Origin: Rhodanobacter thiooxydans LCS2
GTDB taxonomy: Bacteria; Pseudomonadota; Gammaproteobacteria; Xanthomonadales; Rhodanobacteraceae
Length of the DNA: 64,000 bases
Direction: 5' to 3'
NCBI RefSeq assembly: GCF_000264375.1
Contig: NZ_AJXW01000020.1
Location: 1-64,000 of the forward strand
Notes under the pieces: model-generated
Database searches by the model: none
Told to the model about the DNA's origin: nothing
The model's input: the letters and a program-made list of their open reading frames with translations, nothing else
Position numbers and translations under genes: made by a program
Shown: positions 1 through 9,723 of the stretch, piece after piece
Layout of the letters: each line of letters begins with the position of its first letter
How positions within the stretch are numbered: position 1 is the stretch's first letter

Positions 1-47
1 GAAAGCATTAGACCAGTACAGATAGCGCGCATGGCTGTTCCGATTCC

Positions 48-503
48 CTATTCGCGATTCTCGATGCCCTTCTGTTCGTGGGCCTTCGCCATGGCGTCCT
101 TCAGTTCCTTCGGCATGTAGGTCTCGTCATGCTTGGCCAGCACCTCGGTGGCGACGAAGCGGGCGCCGTCCATGTGGCCGGTGGCGATCACCGACTGGTT
201 GTCGCGGAACAGGTCGGGCAGGATCCCGGTGTATTCCACCGGCATCGCGCCGCCGGCGTCGACCACGGTGAAAGTGACCTTGAGCGAATCGCTGGAGCGC
301 TGGATCGAGCCGGCCTTGACCATGCCGCCGAGCCGGAAGGTGTTGTAGCTGGCGGCCTCGCCCGACTGCACCTGGCTCGGGGTGAGCAGGTAGTTCATGT
401 TGTTCTGCAGCGCCAGCACGACCAGCACGGCCGCGACGGCCGCCGCGGCGAGGATGGCCAGCACGATGGTGAGTCGGCGCTTGCGGGTGGGGTTCATGGG
501 CAT
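48..503 (-). CDS. ccmE: Cytochrome c maturation protein CcmE (heme chaperone)
   Basis: Periplasmic heme chaperone of System I cytochrome c maturation: it takes heme from CcmABCD and passes it to the CcmF/H lyase. The 151-residue product has one N-terminal membrane anchor (about residues 11-32), a beta-barrel OB-fold body and the motif HDETYMP, in which His125 is the expected covalent heme ligand. A second in-frame Met two codons in is an equally good start. It follows ccmD by 18 bp. Beyond its stop, an ATG at position 8 on the same strand could begin ccmF outside the window, which would continue the operon; this cannot be confirmed here. Confidence 0.95.
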   Translation of the reverse strand: MPMNPTRKRRLTIVLAILAAAAVAAVLVVLALQNNMNYLLTPSQVQSGEAASYNTFRLGGMVKAGSIQRSSDSLKVTFTVVDAGGAMPVEYTGILPDLFRDNQSVIATGHMDGARFVATEVLAKHDETYMPKELKDAMAKAHEQKGIENRE

Positions 504-521
504 GGTGGTCGACCGCCCCGC

Positions 522-728
522 TCAGGGGGACGCTGGAGTGGAAAGGGGTTTGCGTTCCTGTCGCGCGCTCTGACGCGCCAGGCGGGCACGAAGTTCCGCC
601 AGCACGCGGCGGCGACGCAGGCGCGGCGCCAGGGTGTCGGCGAGCAGCACGGCGAAGAACAGCGCGTAGGCCGGCCACACGTAGGCCGCGTAGCCGCCCA
701 TCGCGAGAAATTGCTGCAGGGCATTCAT
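522..728 (-). CDS. ccmD: Heme exporter protein CcmD
   Basis: Small membrane protein of the CcmABCD heme-handling complex that helps release holo-CcmE. The 68-residue product has a single hydrophobic segment (about residues 10-32, including YAAYVWPAYALFFAVLL) followed by a very basic tail, the usual CcmD layout. Its ATG overlaps the ccmC stop codon (ATGA), so the two are translationally coupled. Identification rests on size, topology and position between ccmC and ccmE, because CcmD sequences are poorly conserved. Confidence 0.88.
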   Translation of the reverse strand: MNALQQFLAMGGYAAYVWPAYALFFAVLLADTLAPRLRRRRVLAELRARLARQSARQERKPLSTPASP

Positions 729-1483
729 CGGCTGGCCTCGTCTTCGGCGATCTTGCGCACCCAGTCCTTGCCGCCTTCCAGCGCCAGCAGGTCAGTGCGT
801 GCACGACTGAACAGGCTGGCGAGGTAGTAGAACTTGGTCGCCAGGGTCATCGTCAGCAGCGGCCACAGCATGTCCGCGGAGATCTTCGACTGGCCGAACA
901 CGTTGACCGTGCTGCCCTGGTGCAGGGTGTTCCACCAGTTCACCGAGAAATGCACGATCGGCACGTTGATGATGCCGATGATGGCCAGGAACGCGGCGGC
1001 GCGCGCGCCCTGGCGGCGATCCTCGAACGCGTGGTACAGGCCGATCACACCCAGGAACAGGAACAGCAGCACCAGCTCGGAGGTGAGCCGCGCGTCCCAG
1101 GTCCACCAGGTGCCCCACATCGGCTTGCCCCACAGCGAGCCGGTGACCAGGGTGATGAAGGTGAACGCCGCGCCGATCGGCGCCGACTCCATCGCAACCA
1201 CCTCGGCCAGCTTGATCCGCCACACCAGCGCGACGAACGAGGCCACGCCCATCACCGCATAGATGAACATGCTCATCCACGCGCTGGGCACGTGGATGAA
1301 GATGATCCGGTAGGCATCGGCCTGCTGGTAGTCGGCTGGCGCCAGCACCAGCCCGCCGTACAGCCCGATCGCGCCGAGCAGCAGCGCCAGCGCCATCGCC
1401 CACGGCTGCAGCGCGCCGGCGAAGCGGTAGAACGTCGGCGGCGAGCCGAGCTTGTGCAACCAGAGCGGAATCCAGCTAGCCAT
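725..1483 (-). CDS. ccmC: Heme exporter permease CcmC
   Basis: Integral membrane protein that binds heme and loads it onto CcmE during cytochrome c maturation. The 252-residue product has about six membrane segments and the tryptophan-rich signature WGTWWTWDARLTSELVLLF near residue 120, flanked by conserved histidines (IFIHVPSAW and IVHFSVNWW) that are the expected axial heme ligands. It lies 7 bp downstream of ccmB and overlaps ccmD by 4 bp, in the standard A-B-C-D-E order. Confidence 0.96.
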   Translation of the reverse strand: MASWIPLWLHKLGSPPTFYRFAGALQPWAMALALLLGAIGLYGGLVLAPADYQQADAYRIIFIHVPSAWMSMFIYAVMGVASFVALVWRIKLAEVVAMESAPIGAAFTFITLVTGSLWGKPMWGTWWTWDARLTSELVLLFLFLGVIGLYHAFEDRRQGARAAAFLAIIGIINVPIVHFSVNWWNTLHQGSTVNVFGQSKISADMLWPLLTMTLATKFYYLASLFSRARTDLLALEGGKDWVRKIAEDEASR

Positions 1484-1489
1484 AACCGA

Positions 1490-2179
1490 TCAAGCGTCCA
1501 GGGCAATACGAAGGGCCGCCGCGCAGGCCAACGGCGCCAGCACCACGGCCAGCACCAGCGCGGCCGCGAGCCAGGCGACCGGCGCGAGCCACGGCAAACC
1601 CTGTTGGGCGGCCGCCACGGCGCCGGCGGCAAAGATCACTGCCGGCACGCAAAGCGGCAGCAACATCAAGGCGAGCAGCATACCAGAGCGCCGGGTGCCG
1701 GCCGTCAGCGCGACCAGTACCGCACCGAGCAGGCTGAGCAGCGGCGTGGCCAGCACCAGCGCCAGCAGCAGCACCGGAATCACCACGCCGGGCAGGTGCA
1801 GCATCGCGGCCATCAGCGGCGCGATCACGATCAGCGGCAGCGCGGTGGCAAGCCAGTGGGCGAGGATCTTCATGCCCAGCATCAGCGCCAGCGGCTGCGG
1901 CGCCAGCACCAACTGCTCCAGCGAGCCGTCCTCGATGTCGCTGGCGAACATCGCATCCAGCGCCAGCAGCATCGCCAGCAGCACGGTGACCAGCACCACG
2001 CCGCCGGCGATCCGCTGCAGCAAGGTGTCTTCCGGCCCCAGCGCGAACGGGAACAGCATGGTCACGATCAGCGCGTACAGCACCGGCATCGCGATGTCAC
2101 CGCGTCGGCGCCAGGCGAGGGTGAGGTCGCGGCGCAGCATCGCGGCGCAGGCGCTGGCGAGGCTGGGGCGGTTCATCAT
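1490..2179 (-). CDS. ccmB: Heme exporter permease CcmB
   Basis: Membrane subunit of the CcmAB ABC transporter that powers release of heme-loaded CcmE. The 229-residue product has a basic N-terminus (LRRDLTLAWRRRGDIAMPVL) and six hydrophobic segments; EDGSLEQLVLAPQPL in the first cytoplasmic loop is characteristic of the family. It is separated from ccmA by about 70 bp, a wider gap than elsewhere in this operon, and sits 7 bp ahead of ccmC. Confidence 0.95.
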   Translation of the reverse strand: MMNRPSLASACAAMLRRDLTLAWRRRGDIAMPVLYALIVTMLFPFALGPEDTLLQRIAGGVVLVTVLLAMLLALDAMFASDIEDGSLEQLVLAPQPLALMLGMKILAHWLATALPLIVIAPLMAAMLHLPGVVIPVLLLALVLATPLLSLLGAVLVALTAGTRRSGMLLALMLLPLCVPAVIFAAGAVAAAQQGLPWLAPVAWLAAALVLAVVLAPLACAAALRIALDA

Positions 2180-2251
2180 TGTGCTCCTCCACCTGCTTGT
2201 CCGAATTCCTTCGGTCGCAGGGGAGGGAGTCTACGCATGGAATTCCCGGCG

Positions 2252-2887
2252 TTAATCATGCATACGGATCCGTCGCGGCTCGCCGCCGTGGAAGCTCACC
2301 GTGCCGTGGCTGGTGACCATTGCCGCGCCGCCGGTGTCGGTGTGGCTTTCCAGCAAGTCGTTCACCAGGGCGATGCCGATGCGGTCGAGGTTCGCGTACG
2401 GCTCGTCGAGCAGCCACAGGCTGGCCGGCAGCAGCAGCAGGCGGGCCAGCGCGGCGCGCTTCTTCTGGCCGGCGGACAGCCGGCGCACCGGTTCGTCTTC
2501 GTAGCCGCGCAGGCCGATCCGCGCCAGTACCGAGGCCGCGCCGGCGCCTTCGCGCATCCCGTGCAGGCCGGCGGCGATACGCAGATTTTCCCGCGGGCTG
2601 AGATCGGCTTTCAGGCCGAGCTGGTGGCCGAGGAACAGGATCTCGCCGGCGCAGCGGTCGCGCTGCATCGGCTCGCCGCGCCAGTGCAACTCGCCGGCGC
2701 TGATGTGCAGCAACCCCGCCAGCATGCGCAGCAGGGTGGTCTTGCCGCTGCCGTTGTCGCCTTCGACCAGGGCCAGCTCGCCCGCATGCAGACGAAAATC
2801 CAGCGGTGCGAACACCGGCTCATCCTGGCGAAAGAAGCTCAAGGCCCGTGCTTCGAGCAGGGGCAGGGCGGTATCGGCGGCGGTCAT
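2252..2887 (-). CDS. ccmA: Heme exporter ATPase CcmA
   Basis: ATP-binding subunit of the CcmAB transporter. Walker A is GDNGSGKTT (about residues 43-51), the ABC signature is LSAGQKKR and Walker B is LWLLDEP, all typical of CcmA. Its length (about 211 residues) matches the family. The start chosen is the Met of MTAADTALP; a Met six codons upstream is possible. It is the first ccm gene in the transcription direction here. The gene upstream (DUF3293) is on the same strand but 60 bp away and functionally unrelated. Confidence 0.95.
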   Translation of the reverse strand: MTAADTALPLLEARALSFFRQDEPVFAPLDFRLHAGELALVEGDNGSGKTTLLRMLAGLLHISAGELHWRGEPMQRDRCAGEILFLGHQLGLKADLSPRENLRIAAGLHGMREGAGAASVLARIGLRGYEDEPVRRLSAGQKKRAALARLLLLPASLWLLDEPYANLDRIGIALVNDLLESHTDTGGAAMVTSHGTVSFHGGEPRRIRMHD

Positions 2888-2948
2888 CGCCTTGATTGTC
2901 CGCAATGCCGAGGGCGCTTGTCCATGCGGCGCACCGCCGCTGCGCAGG

Positions 2949-3356
2949 TCAGTCCAGCAGCCTCAGCCGGGCGACGCCACCGGCTTCGCCGTGCACGTAG
3001 GCCAATTGCCCGTGGATACGGGCCAGCCGGTCCAGGGTTAGGGCGTCCGCCCCGATGGCGAACAGGCTGGGTTCGCTCCAGCCGGAGGCGCCCACCCCGA
3101 TGGCCGGGCGGACGTCGACGCCGGGCTGGGCCTGCAGCGCGGCCAGCAGTTCGCGCTGGGCGGCGAGGTTCTCCGTCGGCGGGCGCCGGCGCGCCTGCGG
3201 ATTCCATGCCGTGATGAAGGCCCAGGGGCGCGAACCGACCGCGTCGGCGAGCTGGGCCGGCAACGGCAGGTCCACGCGAATCGTCGCCCACGTCACGGTG
3301 TCCAGGCAGACGTGGTAGGCGGTGGCGTGAAACGCCTCGAGCAGGGCCTCATCCAT
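2949..3356 (-). CDS. DUF3293 domain-containing protein
   Basis: Small soluble protein of 135 residues and unknown function. The order of segments (WATIRVDLP, a FITAWNP stretch, NLAAQRELLAAL, then GASGWSEPSLFAIG) matches the DUF3293 family, in which NP followed by N..R..L is the recurrent core. The ATG overlaps the last 8 bp of kmo, so it is probably translated with it. No catalytic role can be proposed from the sequence. Longer upstream extensions in this frame run inside kmo and were discarded. Confidence 0.75.
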   Translation of the reverse strand: MDEALLEAFHATAYHVCLDTVTWATIRVDLPLPAQLADAVGSRPWAFITAWNPQARRRPPTENLAAQRELLAALQAQPGVDVRPAIGVGASGWSEPSLFAIGADALTLDRLARIHGQLAYVHGEAGGVARLRLLD

Positions 3357-4752
3357 GGCGCAGCCTCGGCAGTGGCTCCAGCTTCGCCTGGAACAGCCGC
3401 GCCGCAGCGTCGAGGTCGACCTCCGCCGCGTTCGGCGTTTCGCGCAGCAGCTGTTCCAGCAACTGGTCTTGCGCACGACCGCGTTCGAGCGCGTAGGCGT
3501 AGGGCACGTGGGTGAAGGTGACCAGGCGATAGCGCGCCATGTAGTGGCCGGGGATGCGCTCGGCCAGCTTCGCGCCCAGCTCGCGCTTGGCCAGGTAGTG
3601 CGGATCGGCCACCGAGTCGCGCATCTCCACGTAGTTCTCCAGCGCCATCGCGGCGATCGCGTCGGCGTTCGGCTGGCGCACGCGCTGGAATTCGGCGAAC
3701 ACCCCGGCGCTGTCGTCCGGCGCCGCGGCCAGCAGGTCGGCCAACACCACGGTGTCCTCGAAGCCGCAGTTCATGCCCTGGCCGTGGAACGGCACGATAG
3801 CGTGCGCGGCGTCGCCGACCAGCAGCGCGCGGCCATCCAGGTGCCAGCGTTCGAGGTACAGCGTGGACAGCGTGCCCACTGGATGGCTGTCGAAATCCTC
3901 GTCGAAGCGCGGGATCAGCGGCAGCAGGTCGGGGAAGTCGGCGGCGAAGAAGGCGCGCGCCGCGGCGGCGTCGGGCAGGCTGGCGAAGCTCGGCGCGGCG
4001 CCCTGTGCTGGCAGGAACAAGGTGACGGTGAAACTGCCCTCGCTGTTCGGCAGCGCGATGCACATGTAGCCGCCGCGCGGCCAGATGTGCAGCGCGTGCG
4101 GCTCCAGCGCGAACTGCTCGCGGCCGCCGGTGCGCTGCGCCAGCCCGGGTGGCAGCTCGCCGGCCGGGGGGATCTCCAGTTCCTTGTAGCCGTGGCCGAG
4201 CGACTCGATGCGCTCGCCCAGCGGCACCTGCGCGTTCATCGCCGCGCGCAGCGCGGAGCCGGCGCCGTCGGCGCCGATCAGCAGGCCGCCGTCGCGTTCG
4301 CGGTGCACGCCGGCCTCGTCGGCAAGCCGGATGCGCTGGCGCCCGAAATTGGCGCCGACCAGCGACTGGCCGAAGTGGAAGCTTGCGCCGGCTGCCTCGG
4401 CGGCATCCAGCAGCAGCATGTTCAGCGCGCCGCGCGAGACCGACCAGATCACCTCGCTGTCGTCCACGCCGTAGCGCTGCAGGCCGCTGTGGCCACCCGG
4501 TGCGTGCACCATGCGCCCGCGCATCATCACCGCCTGCTGCAGCACGTCGTCGGCCAGGCCGGCACTGCGCAACGCCTGCAGGCCACGCTCGGCCAGCGCC
4601 AGGTTGATCGAGCGGCCGCCAAGGAAACCACTCAGCCGCGGGTCGGGTCGCTTCTCGAACACCTTGACCGCAAAACCGCGCCGGGCCAGTTGCTGCGCCA
4701 GCAACGCGCCGACCAGGCCGCCGCCGATGAGGGTGATGGTTTGCTGCGCCAT
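3349..4752 (-). CDS. kmo: Kynurenine 3-monooxygenase
   Basis: FAD- and NADPH-dependent hydroxylase converting kynurenine to 3-hydroxykynurenine, the route from tryptophan toward quinolinate and NAD. The 467-residue product opens with the Rossmann motif IGGGLVGALLAQQLARRG, followed by GRSINLALAERG (typical of Kmo), the DG segment LLIGADGAGSALR and the second FAD motif LLVGDAAHAIVPFHGQG. The start is the Met immediately before the FAD-binding strand; 46 further in-frame codons upstream look non-coding. No other kynurenine-pathway gene is in the window. It is followed by an overlapping DUF3293 gene. Confidence 0.93.
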   Translation of the reverse strand: MAQQTITLIGGGLVGALLAQQLARRGFAVKVFEKRPDPRLSGFLGGRSINLALAERGLQALRSAGLADDVLQQAVMMRGRMVHAPGGHSGLQRYGVDDSEVIWSVSRGALNMLLLDAAEAAGASFHFGQSLVGANFGRQRIRLADEAGVHRERDGGLLIGADGAGSALRAAMNAQVPLGERIESLGHGYKELEIPPAGELPPGLAQRTGGREQFALEPHALHIWPRGGYMCIALPNSEGSFTVTLFLPAQGAAPSFASLPDAAAARAFFAADFPDLLPLIPRFDEDFDSHPVGTLSTLYLERWHLDGRALLVGDAAHAIVPFHGQGMNCGFEDTVVLADLLAAAPDDSAGVFAEFQRVRQPNADAIAAMALENYVEMRDSVADPHYLAKRELGAKLAERIPGHYMARYRLVTFTHVPYAYALERGRAQDQLLEQLLRETPNAAEVDLDAAARLFQAKLEPLPRLRHG

Positions 4753-4894
4753 GCTGCGGTCCGTAGAAGGAGTCCGCACACTGTTCCGCAAGCGCCGCGG
4801 GACTGCAATCCCGGGTAAACCACGAGTTGTGCCGGAGGAGTTCAGTCCGGGGGAGGGTGTCCGGATGAGCCGGCATGGCTGCCACGGCAACGAA

Positions 4895-4922
4895 AAGGGC
4901 CGGCCCTGGTGGGCCGGCCCTT
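4895..4922 (-). terminator. Rho-independent terminator of the M4 protease gene
   Basis: A perfect 12-bp inverted repeat (AAGGGCCGGCCC with a 4-nt loop) lies 23 bp past the protease stop. Read on the minus strand, the right arm ends in TTTT. It separates the protease from kmo, which starts 143 bp further on in the same direction. Confidence 0.85.
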
Positions 4923-4944
4923 CCTGGTCACACTTGCCGGTTGC

Positions 4945-6507
<1,563 letters not shown>

Positions 6508-6519
6508 TCATGATTGGAA

Positions 6520-6542
6520 AGACGCACCCGCTGGGTGCGTCT
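6520..6542 (-). terminator. Probable terminator between phaB and the protease gene
   Basis: A perfect 10-bp hairpin (AGACGCACCC, loop of three) lies about 140 bp past the phaB stop and 28 bp before the protease start codon, followed on the minus strand by a short TTT. It could end phaB transcription or act as a leader hairpin of the protease mRNA; the weak T-run leaves both open. Confidence 0.5.
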
Positions 6543-6683
6543 TGCGGTCCGGCGTGCGAGAAGTCCCCCCCAGGACGGCAACCGGATCGCAGGAAGTTAC
6601 GGCCATGGCCGGTCCGAGTCAATGCAGCCGGTCGGCGTTGGCGGTGGCCGGCGGCGTGGCGGCGCGGGTTCCGACCGGCTGGC

Positions 6684-7445
6684 TCAGAAGCTCATGAAAT
6701 AGCCGCCGTTCACCGGCAGGTTGACGCCGGTGAGGTAGCCGGCGTCGTCGGCGGCGAGGAAGGCCACGGCGCGGGCGATGTCGGCGGGCGAGCCGAGGCG
6801 GCCGACCGGAATGGCGGCAATGATCTGCGCGCGGATCTCGTCCGCTACCGCGGCCACCATCGGGGTGTCGCAGTAGCCGGGCGAGACGGTGTTGACGGTG
6901 ACGCCCTTGCGCGCAGTCTCGCGCGCCAGCGCCATGCTGAAGCCGTGCACGCCGGCCTTGGCGGCGGAATAGTTGGTCTGGCCGAACTGGCCGGTCTGGC
7001 CGTTCACCGAGCTGATGTTGACGATGCGCCCGAAGCCGCGCGCGGTCATGTCCTCGACCACCTGGCGGCACATGTTGAACACGCCGTCCAGGTTCACCTG
7101 CAGCAGCTCGTGCCACTGCTGCGGAGTCATCTTGCGCAGGCTGGCGTCGCGGGTGATGCCGGCGGCGTTGACCAGGATGTCGATGCCGCCGTGCTGCTGT
7201 TCGACCCGTTCGACCAGTTGTCGGCAGCCGTCGAAGTCGCTGACGTCGACCGGCTCGAACGCGATGGCGCCGCCGAAGTCGGCGACCTCATCGTGGAAGG
7301 CGGCCACGCGCTCCGCGCGCGAAGCCAGGTCCAGCGCGATCACCTTGCGCCCGGCGCGGGCCAGCTGACGGCAGATTTCCGTGCCGAGGCCGCCGATGCC
7401 ACCGGTGACCAGGGCGAGGCGTGAAGAAGGGTCGGTGCGAGTCAT
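6684..7445 (-). CDS. phaB: Acetoacetyl-CoA reductase (short-chain dehydrogenase)
   Basis: NADPH-dependent reductase forming (R)-3-hydroxybutyryl-CoA, the monomer precursor of polyhydroxybutyrate. The roughly 253-residue SDR has the cofactor motif TGGIGGLG, the NAAG segment, catalytic Ser in NISSVNGQTGQFGQTNY with YSAAK, and the NxVSPGYCDTPM stretch typical of PhbB enzymes. Three in-frame Met codons (7469, 7457, 7445) precede the fold and none has a good ribosome site; the last is used because it leaves a normal nine-residue lead. The neighbour phaR supports a PHA role. No PHA synthase is in the window. Confidence 0.88.
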   Translation of the reverse strand: MTRTDPSSRLALVTGGIGGLGTEICRQLARAGRKVIALDLASRAERVAAFHDEVADFGGAIAFEPVDVSDFDGCRQLVERVEQQHGGIDILVNAAGITRDASLRKMTPQQWHELLQVNLDGVFNMCRQVVEDMTARGFGRIVNISSVNGQTGQFGQTNYSAAKAGVHGFSMALARETARKGVTVNTVSPGYCDTPMVAAVADEIRAQIIAAIPVGRLGSPADIARAVAFLAADDAGYLTGVNLPVNGGYFMSF

Positions 7446-7521
7446 GTTCGGGGTCATCGGTGCGCTCATGCCGCATGGCAGCACGTGCTGTGCTGCAGCG
7501 ACCAGAATGGGGTGCAAACGA

Positions 7522-7543
7522 ACGGCGCGCCGAAGCGCGCCGT
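7522..7543 (-). terminator. Terminator of phaR
   Basis: A perfect 9-bp GC-rich inverted repeat (ACGGCGCGC) with a UUCG tetraloop on the minus strand, followed by TTCGTTT. It lies 15 bp past the phaR stop, so phaB is probably transcribed separately. Confidence 0.8.
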
Positions 7544-7557
7544 GGGAGTCAGGTGCC

Positions 7558-8055
7558 TCAGCCGGATTTCTTGCCGCTGCGGCTGGGCGCCGCCGGGGTG
7601 GGCATGACCTTGGCGGCGGTATCCATCAGCCCCCGCTGCAGCGCCTGGAACGCGGCGAGGTTGCGTTCGGTGAGATCGTTCAGCGTGTTCCAGGGGGTTT
7701 GCCCCATCAGGCTGTTGAGCTGGCTGCGGAACTGGTTCTGCTGGTCGAGGAAGACCTGCAGGCTGCGCTCCAGGTAAGGACCCATGAAACCCTGCAGCGA
7801 GTCGCCGTAGAAGCGGATGATCTGGCTGAGCAACTGTGGCGACAGCATCGGCTGTCCCTTGTCCTCGTGCTCGGAGATGATCTGCAGCAGCACCGAACGG
7901 GTCAGGTCCTCGCCGGTCTTGGCGTCGCGGACTTCAAAGTCCTCGTTGTCCAGGACCAGCTGGCGGACCTCCTCCAGCGTGATGTAGCTGGAGATCTCGG
8001 TGTCGTACAGACGCCGGTTTGGATACTTCTTGATAGTGCGCTTTGTTTGTGCCAT
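7558..8055 (-). CDS. phaR: Polyhydroxyalkanoate synthesis regulator PhaR
   Basis: DNA-binding repressor that also binds PHA granules and controls phasin and PHA genes. The 165-residue product has the signature N-terminus IKKYPNRRLYDTEISSYITL and the following VRDAKTGEDLTRSVLLQII of the PHB/PHA accumulation regulator DNA-binding domain, then an amphipathic region (FLDQQNQFRSQL) and a basic tail ending SRSGKKSG. It lies next to phaB on the same strand, separated by a terminator. Confidence 0.94.
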   Translation of the reverse strand: MAQTKRTIKKYPNRRLYDTEISSYITLEEVRQLVLDNEDFEVRDAKTGEDLTRSVLLQIISEHEDKGQPMLSPQLLSQIIRFYGDSLQGFMGPYLERSLQVFLDQQNQFRSQLNSLMGQTPWNTLNDLTERNLAAFQALQRGLMDTAAKVMPTPAAPSRSGKKSG

Positions 8056-8149
8056 GCGGCGAACGCTAGCAGAAGATATTGCGCCGCACCAGCCGGCGGC
8101 GATTTTTCATGCTGCGGCCGTTGGCCGCAGCATTTTCAGGGCAGGCACC

Positions 8150-9712
8150 TCAATGACCGACCGCGCCGCCAGCGCTGCCGAACGGCGGCCGGGCGAACCA
8201 CAGCACCGGGATCAGCAGCATGAACAGGATCGCGCAGGCCCAGAACACGTCGTTCACCGCCAGGGTCAGCGCCTCGCGCGTCAGCAGCTGATCGATCAGG
8301 CCCAGGCTCTGCGTGTGCGACAGTCCGCCATGCGTCAGCTGGCCGAGGAACCCGGTGGTGGCCGGGTGGCCCGGGCTGACGTACTCGGTGAGGCTGGCGT
8401 GGTGCGAGTCGCCGCGGTGCTGCCACAGCGTCACCATGGCTGCGGTGGACACGCTGGAACCGATCGTGCGGCAGAAGTTGGCCAGGCCGGTGGCGCTGGC
8501 GATCTGCTCCATCGGCAGGCCGGACAAGTAGACCTGGTTCAGCGGGATGAAGAAGCACGGGATCGCCAGACCCATCACGAAGCGCGGCGCCACCAGGGCG
8601 GCGAACGAGGCCGAGCTGTCGAAGGTGGAGAACCAGTACGCGGTGCCGGCGAACACCAGGAACGAAAACGTCACCACCGCGCGCAGGTCCAGCCGGTGCA
8701 TATTCTTGCCCAGCACCGGCGCGATCAGGAACGCCAGCACGCCAACCGGCGCGGTGGCCAGGCCGGCCCAGGTGGCGGTGTAGCCCAGGGTGATCTGCAG
8801 CCACAGCGGGAACACCACGTTGATGCCGAAGAACGCGAACATGCCCAGCGACAGGCTGACCACGCCGACGGTGAAGTTGCGCTGCTTGAACAGCGACAAA
8901 TCCACCACCGGGTGCTTGGCGTGCAGTTCCCACACGATCAGGAAGGTGATGCAGACCAGCGCGACCAGGCCCAGCGTGAGGATCATCGGCGAGGCGAACC
9001 AGTCGTGGTCGTTGCCGTTGTCCAGCATGAACTGCAGGCAGCCCACGCCGACCACCAGCAGGGCCAGGCCGATCATGTCGATCGGTGCCTTGACCGTCTT
9101 CGTCTCGCGCTTGCGCAGCAGGCCCCAGGTGACCACCGCCGCCGCCAGTCCAACCGGCAGGTTGATGTAGAAGATCCACGGCCAGGAGAAGTTGTCGGTG
9201 AGCCAGCCGCCCAGGATCGGGCCGAAGATCGGCGCCACCACCACCGTCATCGCCCACAGCGCCAGCGCGATGCCTTGCTTTTCCTTCGGATAGTTCGCCA
9301 GCAGCAGGGTCAGCGACAGCGCCACCATCGGGCCGGAGCCGGCACCCTGCAGCAGGCGGCCGATCACCAGCACCGGCATGCTGGTGGCCATGCCGCACAG
9401 CATCGAGAAGATCACGAACAGCAGCACCGAGCCGACGAAAGTCTTCACTTCGCCGAAGCGGCGCGCCAGCCAGCCGGTCAGCGGCTGCATGATCGCGCTG
9501 GCCAGTGCGTAGGAGCTGATCGTCCAGGTGCCTTCGCTGGGGCTCACGCCAAGGCTGCCGGCGATGTGCGGCACGGAGACGTTGACGATCGTCATGTCCA
9601 GCACCTCCATGAAGGTGCTGAACGCGACGGCGACGGTGAGCAGCGCCAACGGTGCGCCGCGCAGCGGCTTCAGCGGGGCGTCGGGTGCGGCATCGTTCGG
9701 CGTGGCGGCCAT
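8150..9712 (-). CDS. emrB: DHA2-family multidrug efflux permease (EmrB-like)
   Basis: Inner-membrane MFS drug/proton antiporter with 14 predicted helices, 520 residues. Conserved DHA2 features include LDMTIVNVSVPHIAGSL in helix 1, the loop RRFGEVKTF, LQGAGSGPMVALS and motif C in PIFGPILGGWLTDNFSW. It is the last gene of the marR-oprM-emrA-emrB operon, 11 bp after emrA. Together they should form a complete tripartite pump spanning both membranes. The substrate cannot be read from sequence; hydrophobic toxic compounds are typical for the family. Confidence 0.93.
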   Translation of the reverse strand: MAATPNDAAPDAPLKPLRGAPLALLTVAVAFSTFMEVLDMTIVNVSVPHIAGSLGVSPSEGTWTISSYALASAIMQPLTGWLARRFGEVKTFVGSVLLFVIFSMLCGMATSMPVLVIGRLLQGAGSGPMVALSLTLLLANYPKEKQGIALALWAMTVVVAPIFGPILGGWLTDNFSWPWIFYINLPVGLAAAVVTWGLLRKRETKTVKAPIDMIGLALLVVGVGCLQFMLDNGNDHDWFASPMILTLGLVALVCITFLIVWELHAKHPVVDLSLFKQRNFTVGVVSLSLGMFAFFGINVVFPLWLQITLGYTATWAGLATAPVGVLAFLIAPVLGKNMHRLDLRAVVTFSFLVFAGTAYWFSTFDSSASFAALVAPRFVMGLAIPCFFIPLNQVYLSGLPMEQIASATGLANFCRTIGSSVSTAAMVTLWQHRGDSHHASLTEYVSPGHPATTGFLGQLTHGGLSHTQSLGLIDQLLTREALTLAVNDVFWACAILFMLLIPVLWFARPPFGSAGGAVGH

Positions 9713-9723
9713 GAGGGTGCGGC

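Noticed and set aside
1-47. Start of ccmF at position 8 on the minus strand
   Set aside because: Only two to three codons lie in the window, too few to support a feature.
920-3214. A 764-codon frame antisense to the ccm genes
   Set aside because: Arg/Gln/His-rich shadow of the ccm coding strand, typical of antisense frames in GC-rich DNA.
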